DNA from: Parvibaculum sp040882025
GTDB lineage: Bacteria; Pseudomonadota; Alphaproteobacteria; Parvibaculales; Parvibaculaceae
NCBI RefSeq assembly: GCF_040882025.1
Contig: NZ_JBBECC010000202.1
Coordinates: 1 to 53,582, forward strand
DNA length: 53,582 nt
Direction of reading: 5' to 3'
Positions 31,240-40,264 of the stretch are shown here, piece after piece; within the stretch, counting starts at the first letter, position 1; every line of letters starts with the position of its first letter. Below the pieces are notes generated by a model. It searched no databases and was not told the DNA's origin. It was given only the letters and a program-made list of their open reading frames with translations. A program made the position numbers and the translations under genes.

Positions 31240-32925
31240 TCAGATTACCAGCACCGGTGTGTTGCACCGCACGCCGTGAACGATCATGTCCATCGAGCCA
31301 AGGCGGATGCCGAGTGTCGTGAGGAGGGAATTCACGACGGGATCGAGCAGGGTCGACGTATTTTCGATGACCGGCGCAAGGGCCGCGGTAACGTCCGACA
31401 ACAAGGTAGAGAGACCCGGCACAGGAAGTCCCAGCAACGTGATGTCGTCGATGTCCAGTGCTCCACCAAGATTCGAAAGAACTGAGGCATCGGATGATGT
31501 GGATTTTATGACCATGCCGTCTATATCGCTCTGCGTAAAGCCTATGTCGCTCGGACCACTGGCAGAAATCGAATAAGAGCCGCTCGCGTACAGGTCGACT
31601 ACGGGAACAGTCCCTAAGAGTGGTACGTCGGTCTGAATGGTGGCGATTTTGGGTGAAGAATCTGCCGATGTGCCGTAGCGTACCGAAACCACGCCCGTCG
31701 TACCCGAAAGCGCGGCCATCGTGCTGCCGGGCATACAGGGGATACCGATGGCTGTTGCTGTACCCTCAGCCGCATTGATATAGACCGGCACTTCGATCAC
31801 CGCGTTCACGAGTGAAGTAATTCCGGTGTCGACTGTTGCCGTCAATTGAATCTCGATCTGCGACGTCCGCACAAAATCACCGACCTTCCCGACCGCCATA
31901 TGCGCCATCGGTTCGCCCACCTTTACGGTGCCGCTGACGGACGCCAGCGGCGGCAAATTGACGCCGGCATTGAAGCCGACCGTTTGTCCCTCGCCAGCAG
32001 CCATGGCCGTCCCGGAGACGAGGTCGAAGAGATTGAACACGAGTTCGTTGCCCGGGATCGAGCCGATGGACCCGATCGTTCTGTCGGCAAAGGGTGCGGC
32101 GTTGAGCAATTCACCGAGTTGCACCGGAACGCCGGCGACGGGCAGAAGCGCCGTCTCCAGCGCCAGCTTTGCAACGGCCGGATTGCCTTCATAGCTGTCG
32201 CTCGTCAACACTTCGACCGCAGCGTCGACCAGATCGCCAATCGTGACATTTGCCTGCAGCAGGTCGCCATAGGTGTCCGATCCCGCCTCCAGTCCGATCT
32301 CTCCCGCAAGCGCATCCATGAATGAAAGCGCGTTGATGTTGGCGCTGGCGAGCGCGTTGTAGTCGATCAGTGAAAGATTGAGATTTGTTCCGAGAAGTCC
32401 GCCGAGTATCTGGTTGGCCAGTCCGCCATTCACTTCCGCAATGCGCGTTCCCGCCGAAAAGGAGACAGTCCGCAGATACGCCGCTGTCGCCGTCGTGCTG
32501 ATTTCCGTGAGATTCCCGAAACCGAAGAGGCGCGCGAAATAGGTCGGCGAGTCGGCACGCTTTGTCACGCGCACGGCGTTGAAATCCGCCTCGTCGGCAC
32601 TCGGGTCGAAACGCGCCAGTGGATCGAGAGACGGGTCCGCCGTGTAGGCGCCGGGCACGACTTCAATATCCGATGTGGAATAGTCGTTCAGATCGAATAT
32701 CACCTCGGCCGCCGTCTGCGCCGTTGCGATTTGCCGCACCGCTCCAAGCGCCGCCGCGTCGGTCGCCGCCTGCAGGTCGCGCCGCGCATAGAGCATCGAC
32801 CCTGTGTCGATGACGATCATGGCGACCGCGAGCGCAAGGACGAGCGCGCCGGCAGCCATGACCGAAATGACGCCCTGCTGATCGCGCCGGTAGCGGTGCA
32901 GAAACTCTCGTAGTGAATACGGCAT
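31240..32925 (-). CDS. tadG: TadG-like pilus assembly protein
   Basis: A 561-residue protein. The N-terminus has the Tad-type prepilin-like segment (RRDQQGVISVMAAGALVLALAVAMIVIDTGSM, then YARRDLQAATDAAALGAVR), one membrane helix at about residues 18-40, followed by a large extracytoplasmic domain rich in Thr, Val and Gly. There is no obvious von Willebrand A domain. TadG-type minor pilins act with TadE/TadF in Flp pilus assembly. The ATG at 32925 has GGAGAG upstream; an upstream in-frame start at 32970 is less likely. It lies on the opposite strand to the main cpa/tad operon, about 4 kb away. Confidence 0.8.
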   Translation of the reverse strand: MPYSLREFLHRYRRDQQGVISVMAAGALVLALAVAMIVIDTGSMLYARRDLQAATDAAALGAVRQIATAQTAAEVIFDLNDYSTSDIEVVPGAYTADPSLDPLARFDPSADEADFNAVRVTKRADSPTYFARLFGFGNLTEISTTATAAYLRTVSFSAGTRIAEVNGGLANQILGGLLGTNLNLSLIDYNALASANINALSFMDALAGEIGLEAGSDTYGDLLQANVTIGDLVDAAVEVLTSDSYEGNPAVAKLALETALLPVAGVPVQLGELLNAAPFADRTIGSIGSIPGNELVFNLFDLVSGTAMAAGEGQTVGFNAGVNLPPLASVSGTVKVGEPMAHMAVGKVGDFVRTSQIEIQLTATVDTGITSLVNAVIEVPVYINAAEGTATAIGIPCMPGSTMAALSGTTGVVSVRYGTSADSSPKIATIQTDVPLLGTVPVVDLYASGSYSISASGPSDIGFTQSDIDGMVIKSTSSDASVLSNLGGALDIDDITLLGLPVPGLSTLLSDVTAALAPVIENTSTLLDPVVNSLLTTLGIRLGSMDMIVHGVRCNTPVLVI

Positions 32926-33010
32926 TTGCGCTCTCCGCCGTTCCGCCATCTCACGGGAACATTTCCGCACGGAAGAACATCACTTGTACAGCCTGCTAAA
33001 AAGAGCGGGG

Positions 33011-33025
33011 TTAACTGACGATTAA
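33011..33025. promoter_or_regulatory. CtrA box upstream of the tadG-like gene
   Basis: TTAA (33011-33014), seven bases (CTGACGA), TTAA (33022-33025): a full match to the alphaproteobacterial CtrA consensus TTAA-N7-TTAA. It is 86-100 bases before the leftward tadG start and about 190 before the rightward lipoprotein. CtrA controls pilin genes in Caulobacter, and gcrA is present in this window. Confidence 0.55.
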
Positions 33026-33213
33026 ACGAACCGCTCCCTGCCTCAAGACGACGACGTCTGTTAAGCAAAGGCACACAAATACACATAACGCCACACCCTT
33101 TCATAAAGAGCCATTCTAGAAAAAAGACCGGGAGAAGTGCATGGAGCCGCCTCGTTGTAGCGTCGTGCGGGGAAGGCGCAGCACAGGGCGCCATGTGATG
33201 GGTGGAGGAGCGC

Positions 33214-34275
33214 GTGTCGGGAAGAACTTTGGTCGCGTCCGTCGTCTGCCTTGGTCTTGCGGCCTGCGGGACCGACAAGATTTCGATGTCCTCGGAAGTG
33301 GGTGGTGGAAGCACGAGCCGGGTCTTTGCCGCAGGCGCCGGCGGCTCGAATGGCGGTTCGGCTCCGGGTGGCGGCGGCCCCATTCCGGGCGGTGGCGCCA
33401 GTCCCGGCCTCGGGGTGACCGGTGACGGCGGCGTTCTCGACAATGTCATTGGGGCGGATCCCGTGGGCGGCTTTGTCGACAATCTGCTGGGGTCGGACAA
33501 TCCGATAAGCGCGATCACCGGTTCGGGCTCGGGGACAGGCCTCGTTCCCTCTCTTGCCGGGGCGCTCGCTGGCGACCCCGATGCCGAAGTCACGGGGCTC
33601 GGTCTTGCGGGCGATGGCGGCCTCGTCGCTGATCTCACAGGTGCCGACATGCTCGGCGGACTGCTCGACTCGAATGGCGTCGTCGGCGCGAGCATTGCCG
33701 GCGGCGATGACGGGCTTATGGGTGCGTTGTTGAACAGCCAGGCCGCGTACCCGCCGCTTGCGCCGGTGGCGGGGCCGCTTGCGGCCGCCCTGCCGTCATC
33801 CGCGCTGGAGGATCCGCTGTCGAGCCTTCCGGTCTTGGGCATTTCCGGCAGCGACGGCTTGGTTGCCGACTTGGCCGGCACAGATATTGTTGGCAATCTG
33901 GTCGGTACGAGCGCACCCGCCGGCGGCGGCAACGAAGGCTTGCTTGGCAATCTTGTGCCTGCTGGCGACGCGGCGCCGCTGGCGCCGGTCGGCGACGCTG
34001 TCACCGGCGTACTCAATGTGATAGCCGGCAACGATCCGAGCCCTCTTGCGGGCCCTGGCGACCAGCTCGGCGTCCTTCCCGTTCTCGATGGTATTCTCGG
34101 GACCGGCACCGAGAGCATCGGCGATGCCCTTTCTCCGCTCACGGGAGCATTGGGCGCAGCTTCGCCCCAGGCCGGCAGCGCGCCAACTCCCACAGAGCCG
34201 ACGGGACCGCTTGCACCGGTTACCGGAGCAATTGGCGGGCTGCCAGTCGTCGGCGGCCTGCTGGGCGGAAGCTAA
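33214..34275 (+). CDS. Gly/Asp-rich modular lipoprotein (family A, copy 1)
   Basis: A 353-residue lipoprotein with a lipobox (LAAC, Cys18) and a low-complexity body of Gly, Leu, Asp, Ala and Pro. Modules of about 40-50 residues repeat: LGLAGDGGLVADLTGADMLG, then LGISGSDGLVADLAGTDIVG, each followed by a GG(N/D)(D/E)GL(M/L)G segment. A related first unit is LGVTGDGGVLDNVIGADPVG. A second member of the family lies at 52735-53526. GTG at 33214 is preceded by GGAGGAG with a 4-base gap; an in-frame GTG at 33202 has no such site. Function unknown; surface anchoring at the outer membrane is likely. It is convergent with the TpsB gene. Confidence 0.8.
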   Translation: MSGRTLVASVVCLGLAACGTDKISMSSEVGGGSTSRVFAAGAGGSNGGSAPGGGGPIPGGGASPGLGVTGDGGVLDNVIGADPVGGFVDNLLGSDNPISAITGSGSGTGLVPSLAGALAGDPDAEVTGLGLAGDGGLVADLTGADMLGGLLDSNGVVGASIAGGDDGLMGALLNSQAAYPPLAPVAGPLAAALPSSALEDPLSSLPVLGISGSDGLVADLAGTDIVGNLVGTSAPAGGGNEGLLGNLVPAGDAAPLAPVGDAVTGVLNVIAGNDPSPLAGPGDQLGVLPVLDGILGTGTESIGDALSPLTGALGAASPQAGSAPTPTEPTGPLAPVTGAIGGLPVVGGLLGGS

Positions 34276-34324
34276 CGCCCGAACGAACCCCCCGGGGTGG
34301 CTCAGGTCGAGTCCCTCAAAGCGG

Positions 34325-34354
34325 AAAGGCCCGGCTCTCATGCCGGGCCTTTCT
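34325..34354. terminator. Bidirectional terminator between lipoprotein and TpsB genes
   Basis: AAAGGCCCGGC (34325-34335), loop TCTCAT, GCCGGGCCTTT (34342-34352): 11 perfect pairs with A on the left and TTTCTT on the right, suiting both convergent transcripts. Confidence 0.9.
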
Positions 34355-34397
34355 TGATCGGCAGTTCGGTTGAGCAGCAACGCCTCTCACATCCACC

Positions 34398-36074
34398 TCA
34401 GAAATGGATTTCCAGCGAGACGAAGAGACGGGGATCCTTGTTGTCTTGCGCGATCGGTGTGCGGTTGATCGGTTTGTCGACTTCGAGGCCGATCGACAAC
34501 CAGCGGCGGTTGGAAAGCGTTACGCCGATACCGGTCGACAGCAATCGTGCGTCCTCCTGCATATCGACATCGGTATTCCATACCTTCGAATGATCGACGA
34601 ATGTGTAGGGCGTGACCGACCAGCCGCCCAGCATCTCGACGTCGAAGCGGTAGCCTGCCTGGACAGAGGCGCCGACACCGCTATCGCCGCTGATCTCGGA
34701 GTTGTTGTAACCACGTGCAAAGCGAGCACCGCCAAAGGCGATCTCTTCCGAACTGAAAAGCGAGTCCGGACTATACTGCCCCTCCACCCGAAAGCTCAGC
34801 AATAGCCGCTCGGTCGCTGCGTAGTTGAGACTTGCGCCGCTTTGCAGCTTGGTAAAGCTCGGTTCGGCACCAAGCCGCGAATGCAACCTGTTATCCGGCC
34901 CCGCGCCCAATAGCGAGAACCCTTGCGTCAGCCGCAAATGGGTTCCGAGCGACAAACGCTCGTCGATTCGGGCAGCGTAGCTGGCGCCGACATGCGCGGC
35001 ACGTATCGCGTCTTCGCTGAAGGTGAAGCCGTTGAGATCGCTCCGGGCATCCGTGAAATAGGCGCCGAAAAAGGCGGTGAGAGTCTGTGCCGTTGCCCGA
35101 ATCACCGGGTAGCTCAGCAGAAAGTCGACCTGCTCGCTTGTGCTGACAAGGTCGATGCCCGGAGGCAGGTCGGACGCCTCCGATTTCGCGTAGGCAGCGC
35201 CGATCGATGCGCGCAGGCCGTCCGTGCCGATAAAGGTGGAGAAAGCGCCACGGAAGTACTGCTGTTTGTCGATCTCCGGCGATGCGAGTCCGGTAATGGA
35301 TAGCGCGTCGCCGAAGCCAAACACGTTGTTCAGCGCGCCTGTGAGATAGGCCTGAAAGGGTGCATTGTCGAGATTGGCGCGATTGTCGACAGCGGTGGAG
35401 ACGGTCACTTTCTCACTTTCGAGTGTGAGAGCAAGTGTTGCGGCACCGGAATAGACATCCATCGATTTGAGTTGTCCACCAAGCGTCACACCCGGAATGT
35501 CGCTGATGAGAAGCAGATAGCGCTCAAGTGTTGCCTTGCGGAGAGGCCGCTCCGCGACGATCCGGCGGCTGAAACCCTCGACCATTCGGCGGACCGCAGG
35601 GTCGGCGGCGTCGATCTGTATCTCGCCGACAAAGCCTTCGACGATCCGAACGATCAACACGCCGCGCTGCAGAACCTGAACCGGAATGTAGGCGCGCCCC
35701 AGCGCGTAACCGGCATCGGCATAGACCCGGTTCGCCTGATCGAGCGCTGCGCGAAGTTCGGCGGCGGTGATCTGGCGATCGAGCAATCCGGCAAACTGTG
35801 CCGCCAGGACATCCTCATCGACAGCGGTGGCGCCGACAATGCGGATACTCGATATACGAAAATTGAGCACATTCTCCGATCCATCCGGCAGGCCGAGATC
35901 TTCCTTCATCGCCGGAACCTCGCGGGGCCGCAGATCGGGAGCAGGCGGAGGCGGCGACAGCACCGTTCCGGGCGAAGGCGCTGTCAGTGGATTTGTGCCT
36001 TGAGCCAGTGCCGGGTGACAGATCAGCGCCACGCTCGATGCGGCCAGAAAAAGCTTGGCTGTGTATTGGAGCAT
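34398..36074 (-). CDS. TpsB-type outer-membrane transporter (ShlB/FhaC/HecB family)
   Basis: A 558-residue two-partner-secretion translocator. A signal peptide (MLQYTAKLFLAASSVALICHPALA) is followed by a Pro-rich linker, two POTRA domains (about residues 50-210: ISSIRIVGATAVDEDVLAAQFAGLL and FVGEIQIDAADPAVRRMVEGF) and a 16-strand-type barrel ending in the aromatic FVSLEIHF expected for BAM insertion. The barrel motif VGASVQAGYRFDVEM is seen. The ATG at 36074 has GGAGG upstream. No TpsA exoprotein with a TPS domain is adjacent; the neighbours are a Gly-rich lipoprotein (convergent) and the cpa operon (divergent). Confidence 0.88.
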   Translation of the reverse strand: MLQYTAKLFLAASSVALICHPALAQGTNPLTAPSPGTVLSPPPPAPDLRPREVPAMKEDLGLPDGSENVLNFRISSIRIVGATAVDEDVLAAQFAGLLDRQITAAELRAALDQANRVYADAGYALGRAYIPVQVLQRGVLIVRIVEGFVGEIQIDAADPAVRRMVEGFSRRIVAERPLRKATLERYLLLISDIPGVTLGGQLKSMDVYSGAATLALTLESEKVTVSTAVDNRANLDNAPFQAYLTGALNNVFGFGDALSITGLASPEIDKQQYFRGAFSTFIGTDGLRASIGAAYAKSEASDLPPGIDLVSTSEQVDFLLSYPVIRATAQTLTAFFGAYFTDARSDLNGFTFSEDAIRAAHVGASYAARIDERLSLGTHLRLTQGFSLLGAGPDNRLHSRLGAEPSFTKLQSGASLNYAATERLLLSFRVEGQYSPDSLFSSEEIAFGGARFARGYNNSEISGDSGVGASVQAGYRFDVEMLGGWSVTPYTFVDHSKVWNTDVDMQEDARLLSTGIGVTLSNRRWLSIGLEVDKPINRTPIAQDNKDPRLFVSLEIHF

Positions 36075-36752
36075 GTTCCCTCCGCTTCGTGTCGAGGTCT
36101 CATGCCGCCGATGGTACAAGGCGTATGGGAACAATAAAGACGAGTACTGTATTTAATCTGAGTAACACGGAAACCATCCGTATACGGTTTGTCGAGATGT
36201 GTGCCGATCGTTCGACTTTCGCTGCATCCAATTTTCCACGATTTTGAGCGGTTCCTCGCGCCCGCTTCCAAGTAATCCTTTGGCTAAAAATTGGAATGGC
36301 TGGGCAAATTGTTGCCACAATCGGCGACAAGTCTGTGTGAGCTTGCTTGGAAGAAGTCGGGGGACGAGGCGATAGACCTATCTGTGTACGCTATAATTTG
36401 AGTCACAATTGACGTGTCGCTGAACTGGACCCGGGTCAAGTTTGTTTCAATTGTCGAATAAGACGCGCGATATCGGCGGAAGGCGGATATGAAATAGGTA
36501 GGTCAATATTGTTCCCCTACTGATCAGAGGGAGTATGCGAAGCGGTGCTCCGCATTGCGCAGTAATTATGTGTGGCGAAAATACTCGACAGTTTTTGGAC
36601 AATGCATCCAAATAAAGGAGCCGCTTTAGGACTTTGTTGGCAAACGTGAGTTGTAAATCAAGGAAATAGTCCGGAATCCGGACCGGCTTCGGTTCGGGCG
36701 TTGGAGGCGCCATTGGTAGATGGCGACGACCGTCACGGGAGGGAATGCAGGC
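36075..36752. other. Divergent regulatory region between TpsB and cpaB
   Basis: 678 bases, clearly richer in A+T than its surroundings, without a credible gene. It holds a perfect palindrome CCGTATACGG at 36178-36187, a dyad at 36309-36330, a TATAAT at about 36391 with no good -35, and a small GCGG-TGCT-CCGC hairpin near 36546. It should carry the promoters of the TpsB gene and of the long cpa/tad operon. I see no CtrA box here. Confidence 0.5.
36309..36330. promoter_or_regulatory. Dyad TTGTTGCC-N6-GGCGACAA
   Basis: Eight-base arms with one mismatch around a 6-base spacer, in the divergent region about 235 bases upstream of TpsB and 420 upstream of cpaB. A candidate operator; its regulator is unknown. 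Confidence 0.4.
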
Positions 36753-37655
36753 ATGAATCTTGTGCAGCGTCTTCAGCGAAATCCAATCCTTCTTCTTGGA
36801 CTGAGCATTTCCTTGATAGCTGTTGCTGTCGTGCTCATCTGGCTCAATCTTTCGGCGCGCGACGCGGCATCGGTGCAAACGGGTACGTCTCTCCAGGTTG
36901 CAGAAGGTCTGGAAGCGGCCGTGAGCGTTCTCGTTGCGGCGCACGACATTCCGCGCGGCCAGGCCGTGTCGGCGGGCGACCTGAGGCTGCATCGGATGGC
37001 CGGCCCGGCTCCATCGGGAAGTTTTTCAGATGCCTCCCCCGCAATAGGGCGCGTTGCGACAAATGACATTCGCGCTTCCCAGATCGTTTTTCGGAACAGT
37101 TTGAGCGACGAGCCGGCGGCCGCAGGCATCGCTGCGCTAATACCGGAAGGCCAACGGGCTTTCGCCCTTCGCGTGGCCGAAGAAGATATTGTCGGCGGCT
37201 TCCTGCAGGCTGGCGATCGTGTGGACGTCTTCGCGACCTTTCCCGGTGCGGTCTATGGGCAACAGGCCGGGATTGGTCAACGCGCGGGTGATCAGAGCAA
37301 GAGCGCGCTGTTGCTTCAGGATATGCAGGTACTTGCCGTCGGTGCGGCATTGTCGAGCAAGGGCACGGAGATCAACAATGGCGCGCGCACCGTCACGGTT
37401 GCGGCATCGCCAGATGCGCTCGCTCGTCTCGCTCTGGCGGGCAGGCTCGGTCACATCACGCTGGCAATTCGAAATCCCGCAGACAGAGACATGGTTCCAG
37501 CGGAGACGGTCGCCCTCGATGACCTGCGGCCGGGCGCGGCACCGGTTTCCACGGCCGAGACAATGGAAAAGAGCGGCGACGCCGGCCAGGCGACCGGCCG
37601 TCGTATTACGATTTATTCTGGCGCAAGTCAGAGCACAGTCATGGCGCCTCGCTAG
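36753..37655 (+). CDS. cpaB: Flp pilus assembly protein CpaB (RcpC)
   Basis: A 300-residue protein: one N-terminal helix (LLLGLSISLIAVAVVLIWL), an SAF domain (VLVAAHDIPRGQAVSAGDLRLHRM, about 52-115) and a RcpC/CpaB domain (ALRVAEEDIVGGFLQAGDRVDVFATF). It helps anchor or gate the CpaC secretin in the periplasm. First gene of the plus-strand Tad operon. ATG 36753 follows GGGAGGG; the in-frame ATG at 36720 would add 11 residues. Confidence 0.9.
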   Translation: MNLVQRLQRNPILLLGLSISLIAVAVVLIWLNLSARDAASVQTGTSLQVAEGLEAAVSVLVAAHDIPRGQAVSAGDLRLHRMAGPAPSGSFSDASPAIGRVATNDIRASQIVFRNSLSDEPAAAGIAALIPEGQRAFALRVAEEDIVGGFLQAGDRVDVFATFPGAVYGQQAGIGQRAGDQSKSALLLQDMQVLAVGAALSSKGTEINNGARTVTVAASPDALARLALAGRLGHITLAIRNPADRDMVPAETVALDDLRPGAAPVSTAETMEKSGDAGQATGRRITIYSGASQSTVMAPR

Positions 37656-37695
37656 TGCAGAGACACCGGAAGGACGAAAACGAAAGGACAGGAAA

Positions 37696-39066
37696 GTGAA
37701 GCAGTCGTTCGATCGACATCTACGTATGCCGACCTTGACGGTACTATTTGCTTTCCTGACGGCTTTTGCCTGGTTCGAGGTGGGGGCTCTGGCGGCAGAT
37801 AGAAAACTTGATATTCCTGTCGGCGGTCAGCGCATCCTGAAGCTTGGACAGGTCGTGGATCGCATTGCAGTCGGTGATCCCGGGACCATCGACGTCAAGG
37901 TGGTCTCTTCGCGCGAGTTGCGTGTGCTCGGCCAGCGCGAGGGTACGACTGATCTTACCGTATGGTTTGCCGATAGCGGTGCCTCGCAATCCTATTATGT
38001 CGTGGTGGGCACCGATCTTTCCGGTCTTCAATCGGAGCTGGACAGAGACCCTGCGCTTGCGGATGTAAAAGCGGTCGAAACCGGCAAGAGTACGGTGCTG
38101 AAGGGGCAGGTCGACAGCCTTGAAGCGCAGCAACGCGCCAAGTCGACTGCCGAATCCTATGTCGGCAAGAAGGTAAATGACATGACGACGATTGCCGATC
38201 GTCGAATGGTGGCGGTCGAGGTGCGCTTCGCCGCCGTCTCAACGAGTACATTGAAGGCGCTCGGCCTCAACTTTCAGAGTCTCGGAAACAATTTTCAGTT
38301 TGCCGCTATCGGCCCGAACGCTTCGACAAGCTTCGGTTACACGCCTGGTACCGGTCTCGATCCGAACACCAGCCTGCCGCTCAGCCAGGCTTTCAACCTC
38401 TTCCTTGCATGGCCCGGCAGCGACCTTCTGGGCGTCATCAGCGCACTGAGCAGCGCCAATCTCGCGCAGCTTCTTGCAGAGCCCACACTGCTCGTGCGGA
38501 GCGGTGAGGATGCGGATTTTCTCGCCGGCGGCGAAATCCCCATTCCGGTGCCGCAATCGGGTGTTGGAAACGGCACGGTCACGATCGAGTACAAGAAGTT
38601 TGGCGTACAACTCGGCGTCGCAGCGACCGTACTCGACAACGACAGGATCGTCCTCAAGGTCAGTCCGGAGGTCAGCGAACTTGATTATACCAACGCGCTT
38701 GTCGTGCAGGGCTTCCGAATTCCGGCGCTACGCACCCGTTTGACGCGCACGACGATCGAGCTTGGAGACGGACAGAGTTTTGTGCTTGCGGGTCTCATGT
38801 ACAGCACCTCAGGGAACATAGAGGAGCGTATACCCGGCATCGGCGAGTTGCCGATCGTCGGCGCCTTCTTCAAGCGCACTCAGAACGCACGTGAAAGACA
38901 GGAACTCATCATTGTTGCAACGCCACGTCTCGTCTCGCCGATGGAAGCCGGACAAGTGCCGACGTTGCCCGGTGTGGGCCAGCAGTACAACTCGGATCTC
39001 GGGCAGAACCTTCTCAATGTGAATACGCTTGACGATCATATCGTCAAGCACGGACTGATGAGGTAG
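37696..39066 (+). CDS. cpaC: Flp pilus secretin CpaC (RcpA)
   Basis: A 456-residue type II/III-family secretin. A signal peptide (cut near GALA-AD) is followed by the pilus-secretin N-domain (LDIPVGGQRILKLGQVVDRIAVGDPG), a BON-like repeat region (KSTVLKGQVDSLEAQQRA) and the secretin core with VEVRFAAVS, LLAEPTLLVRSGEDADFLAGGEIPIPVPQ and IPGIGELPIVGAFFKR. It forms the outer-membrane pilus channel. The start is GTG 37696 after GGACAGG; the longer open frame upstream overlaps cpaB and is not used. Confidence 0.93.
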   Translation: MKQSFDRHLRMPTLTVLFAFLTAFAWFEVGALAADRKLDIPVGGQRILKLGQVVDRIAVGDPGTIDVKVVSSRELRVLGQREGTTDLTVWFADSGASQSYYVVVGTDLSGLQSELDRDPALADVKAVETGKSTVLKGQVDSLEAQQRAKSTAESYVGKKVNDMTTIADRRMVAVEVRFAAVSTSTLKALGLNFQSLGNNFQFAAIGPNASTSFGYTPGTGLDPNTSLPLSQAFNLFLAWPGSDLLGVISALSSANLAQLLAEPTLLVRSGEDADFLAGGEIPIPVPQSGVGNGTVTIEYKKFGVQLGVAATVLDNDRIVLKVSPEVSELDYTNALVVQGFRIPALRTRLTRTTIELGDGQSFVLAGLMYSTSGNIEERIPGIGELPIVGAFFKRTQNARERQELIIVATPRLVSPMEAGQVPTLPGVGQQYNSDLGQNLLNVNTLDDHIVKHGLMR

Positions 39067-39073
39067 CGCTCGC

Positions 39074-40264
39074 ATGTACCGCATTCTTCTTGTGTCAGGC
39101 GACACATCGCTGATTGGCCGGATCAAGCAAGCCCTTGAGCCGATTTCGACCGTCATGTGCGCGGATCCCGCGATAGACAATGTGAAAGAGGTTGCAAGAC
39201 AGTTTCGCCCGGAGGGCATCCTCGTGGACAACGATGTACGGATGGGCGCCCACACTGCCTTCGAGCGCCTCACGACGGTGCGCGAATGGTTGCCGAATCT
39301 GCCCATGATCGTGGTCGGAAACGCCTCGGGTGCACAGCTCATTCTGACGGCAATGCGTGCCGGTGCGCAGGACTTTCTCGATCGCGATGCCGCAGACGAA
39401 GATGTGAGAGCGGCGGTCACGCGACACTTCGGAACCGATGGGCCGCGCGATACAACAACCTCTCGTTTTCTGGCCGTACTGAGCGCAGGGTCGAGTGAGG
39501 AAGATGGAGATTTTGCCGTCAATCTCGGCGCCGCCGTTGCGACGGCACGGCCGGATGATGGTGTCTTGCTTGTCGATCTTGCCCTCCCGGCAAGCAACGC
39601 CGCGATTTCTCTCGGCCTTGAGCTTTCTTTTCGGATTAAGGAGGCGGTGAAGGAGATGTCGCGGCTCGATCGTGCGCTGCTTGATCTGGCGCTCGCGCGA
39701 TGCCCGCGTTCCGGACTTTATGTGCTACCGCTTGCCGTTCACGGTGACGTCGACAGCTGGTCTGTAAACATTCACGACCTGCGGGCTCTTCTTGAGATCT
39801 TTCAATCGCTTTACGACGTGGTGATCGTCTCTTGCGGACCCTTCTCGAGGCAGGAAGAGCTGCTTGATCTGCCCGGCACCAGCGCACTTTTTTTCTTGCC
39901 CTGCAATCAACGTTTTACCTCGATCAAGGGCGCATCTGAAATGCTCCGGTTAGTCAAAGCGGTCCGTCCGGGCGAGGAGGAACCCGTTCTCGTCGTGCAT
40001 GAGTTCGCGCCTGGTATGGCCCCGGACTCGGCAGGTATCAGGAGCGCAATCGGCGCGGACCGCGCCATCGAGCTGCCGGTACGATGGCGCCAGTTGGCGG
40101 AGAGCATCAATAGCGCCGAACCGCTTGCGCTCGCGTCTTCCTCGCCATATGCGCAACAGCTTTCGCGTTGTTTGCAGGATCTCAACCTTGTGCCGTGCGC
40201 GGAAATGGAAGACCAGAGACCGATCAAGTTGTGGGCGCGCAAGCTTCTCGGAGTGTTGCCATGA
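39074..40264 (+). CDS. cpaE: CpaE/TadZ localisation protein with degenerate P-loop
   Basis: A 396-residue protein with an atypical receiver domain (residues 1-120; MYRILLVSGDTSLIGRIKQAL, GILVDNDVRMG) and a MinD/ParA-like domain (about 130-390; VLLVDLALPASNAAISLGLEL, YDVVIVSCGPF). TadZ/CpaE places the pilus machine at the pole. The usual deviant Walker A (KGGxGxT) is replaced by SAGSSEEDGDF, so ATP binding looks lost. It ends in an ATGA overlap with cpaF. Confidence 0.88.
   Translation: MYRILLVSGDTSLIGRIKQALEPISTVMCADPAIDNVKEVARQFRPEGILVDNDVRMGAHTAFERLTTVREWLPNLPMIVVGNASGAQLILTAMRAGAQDFLDRDAADEDVRAAVTRHFGTDGPRDTTTSRFLAVLSAGSSEEDGDFAVNLGAAVATARPDDGVLLVDLALPASNAAISLGLELSFRIKEAVKEMSRLDRALLDLALARCPRSGLYVLPLAVHGDVDSWSVNIHDLRALLEIFQSLYDVVIVSCGPFSRQEELLDLPGTSALFFLPCNQRFTSIKGASEMLRLVKAVRPGEEEPVLVVHEFAPGMAPDSAGIRSAIGADRAIELPVRWRQLAESINSAEPLALASSSPYAQQLSRCLQDLNLVPCAEMEDQRPIKLWARKLLGVLP

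Noticed and set aside
32817..34193. 458-residue Pro/Ser-rich minus-strand frame over the first Gly-rich lipoprotein
   Set aside because: It is the reverse reading of Gly-rich codons. The plus strand has a lipobox, ribosome site and a repeat shared with 52735-53526.
36640..36660. Possible sigma-54 promoter (TGGCA near 36640) before cpaB
   Set aside because: The -12 GC element is missing at the required spacing.
36447..36992. 181-residue minus-strand frame across the cpaB promoter and start
   Set aside because: It overlaps the well-supported cpaB and A+T-rich non-coding DNA; its sequence shows no domain and no ribosome site.
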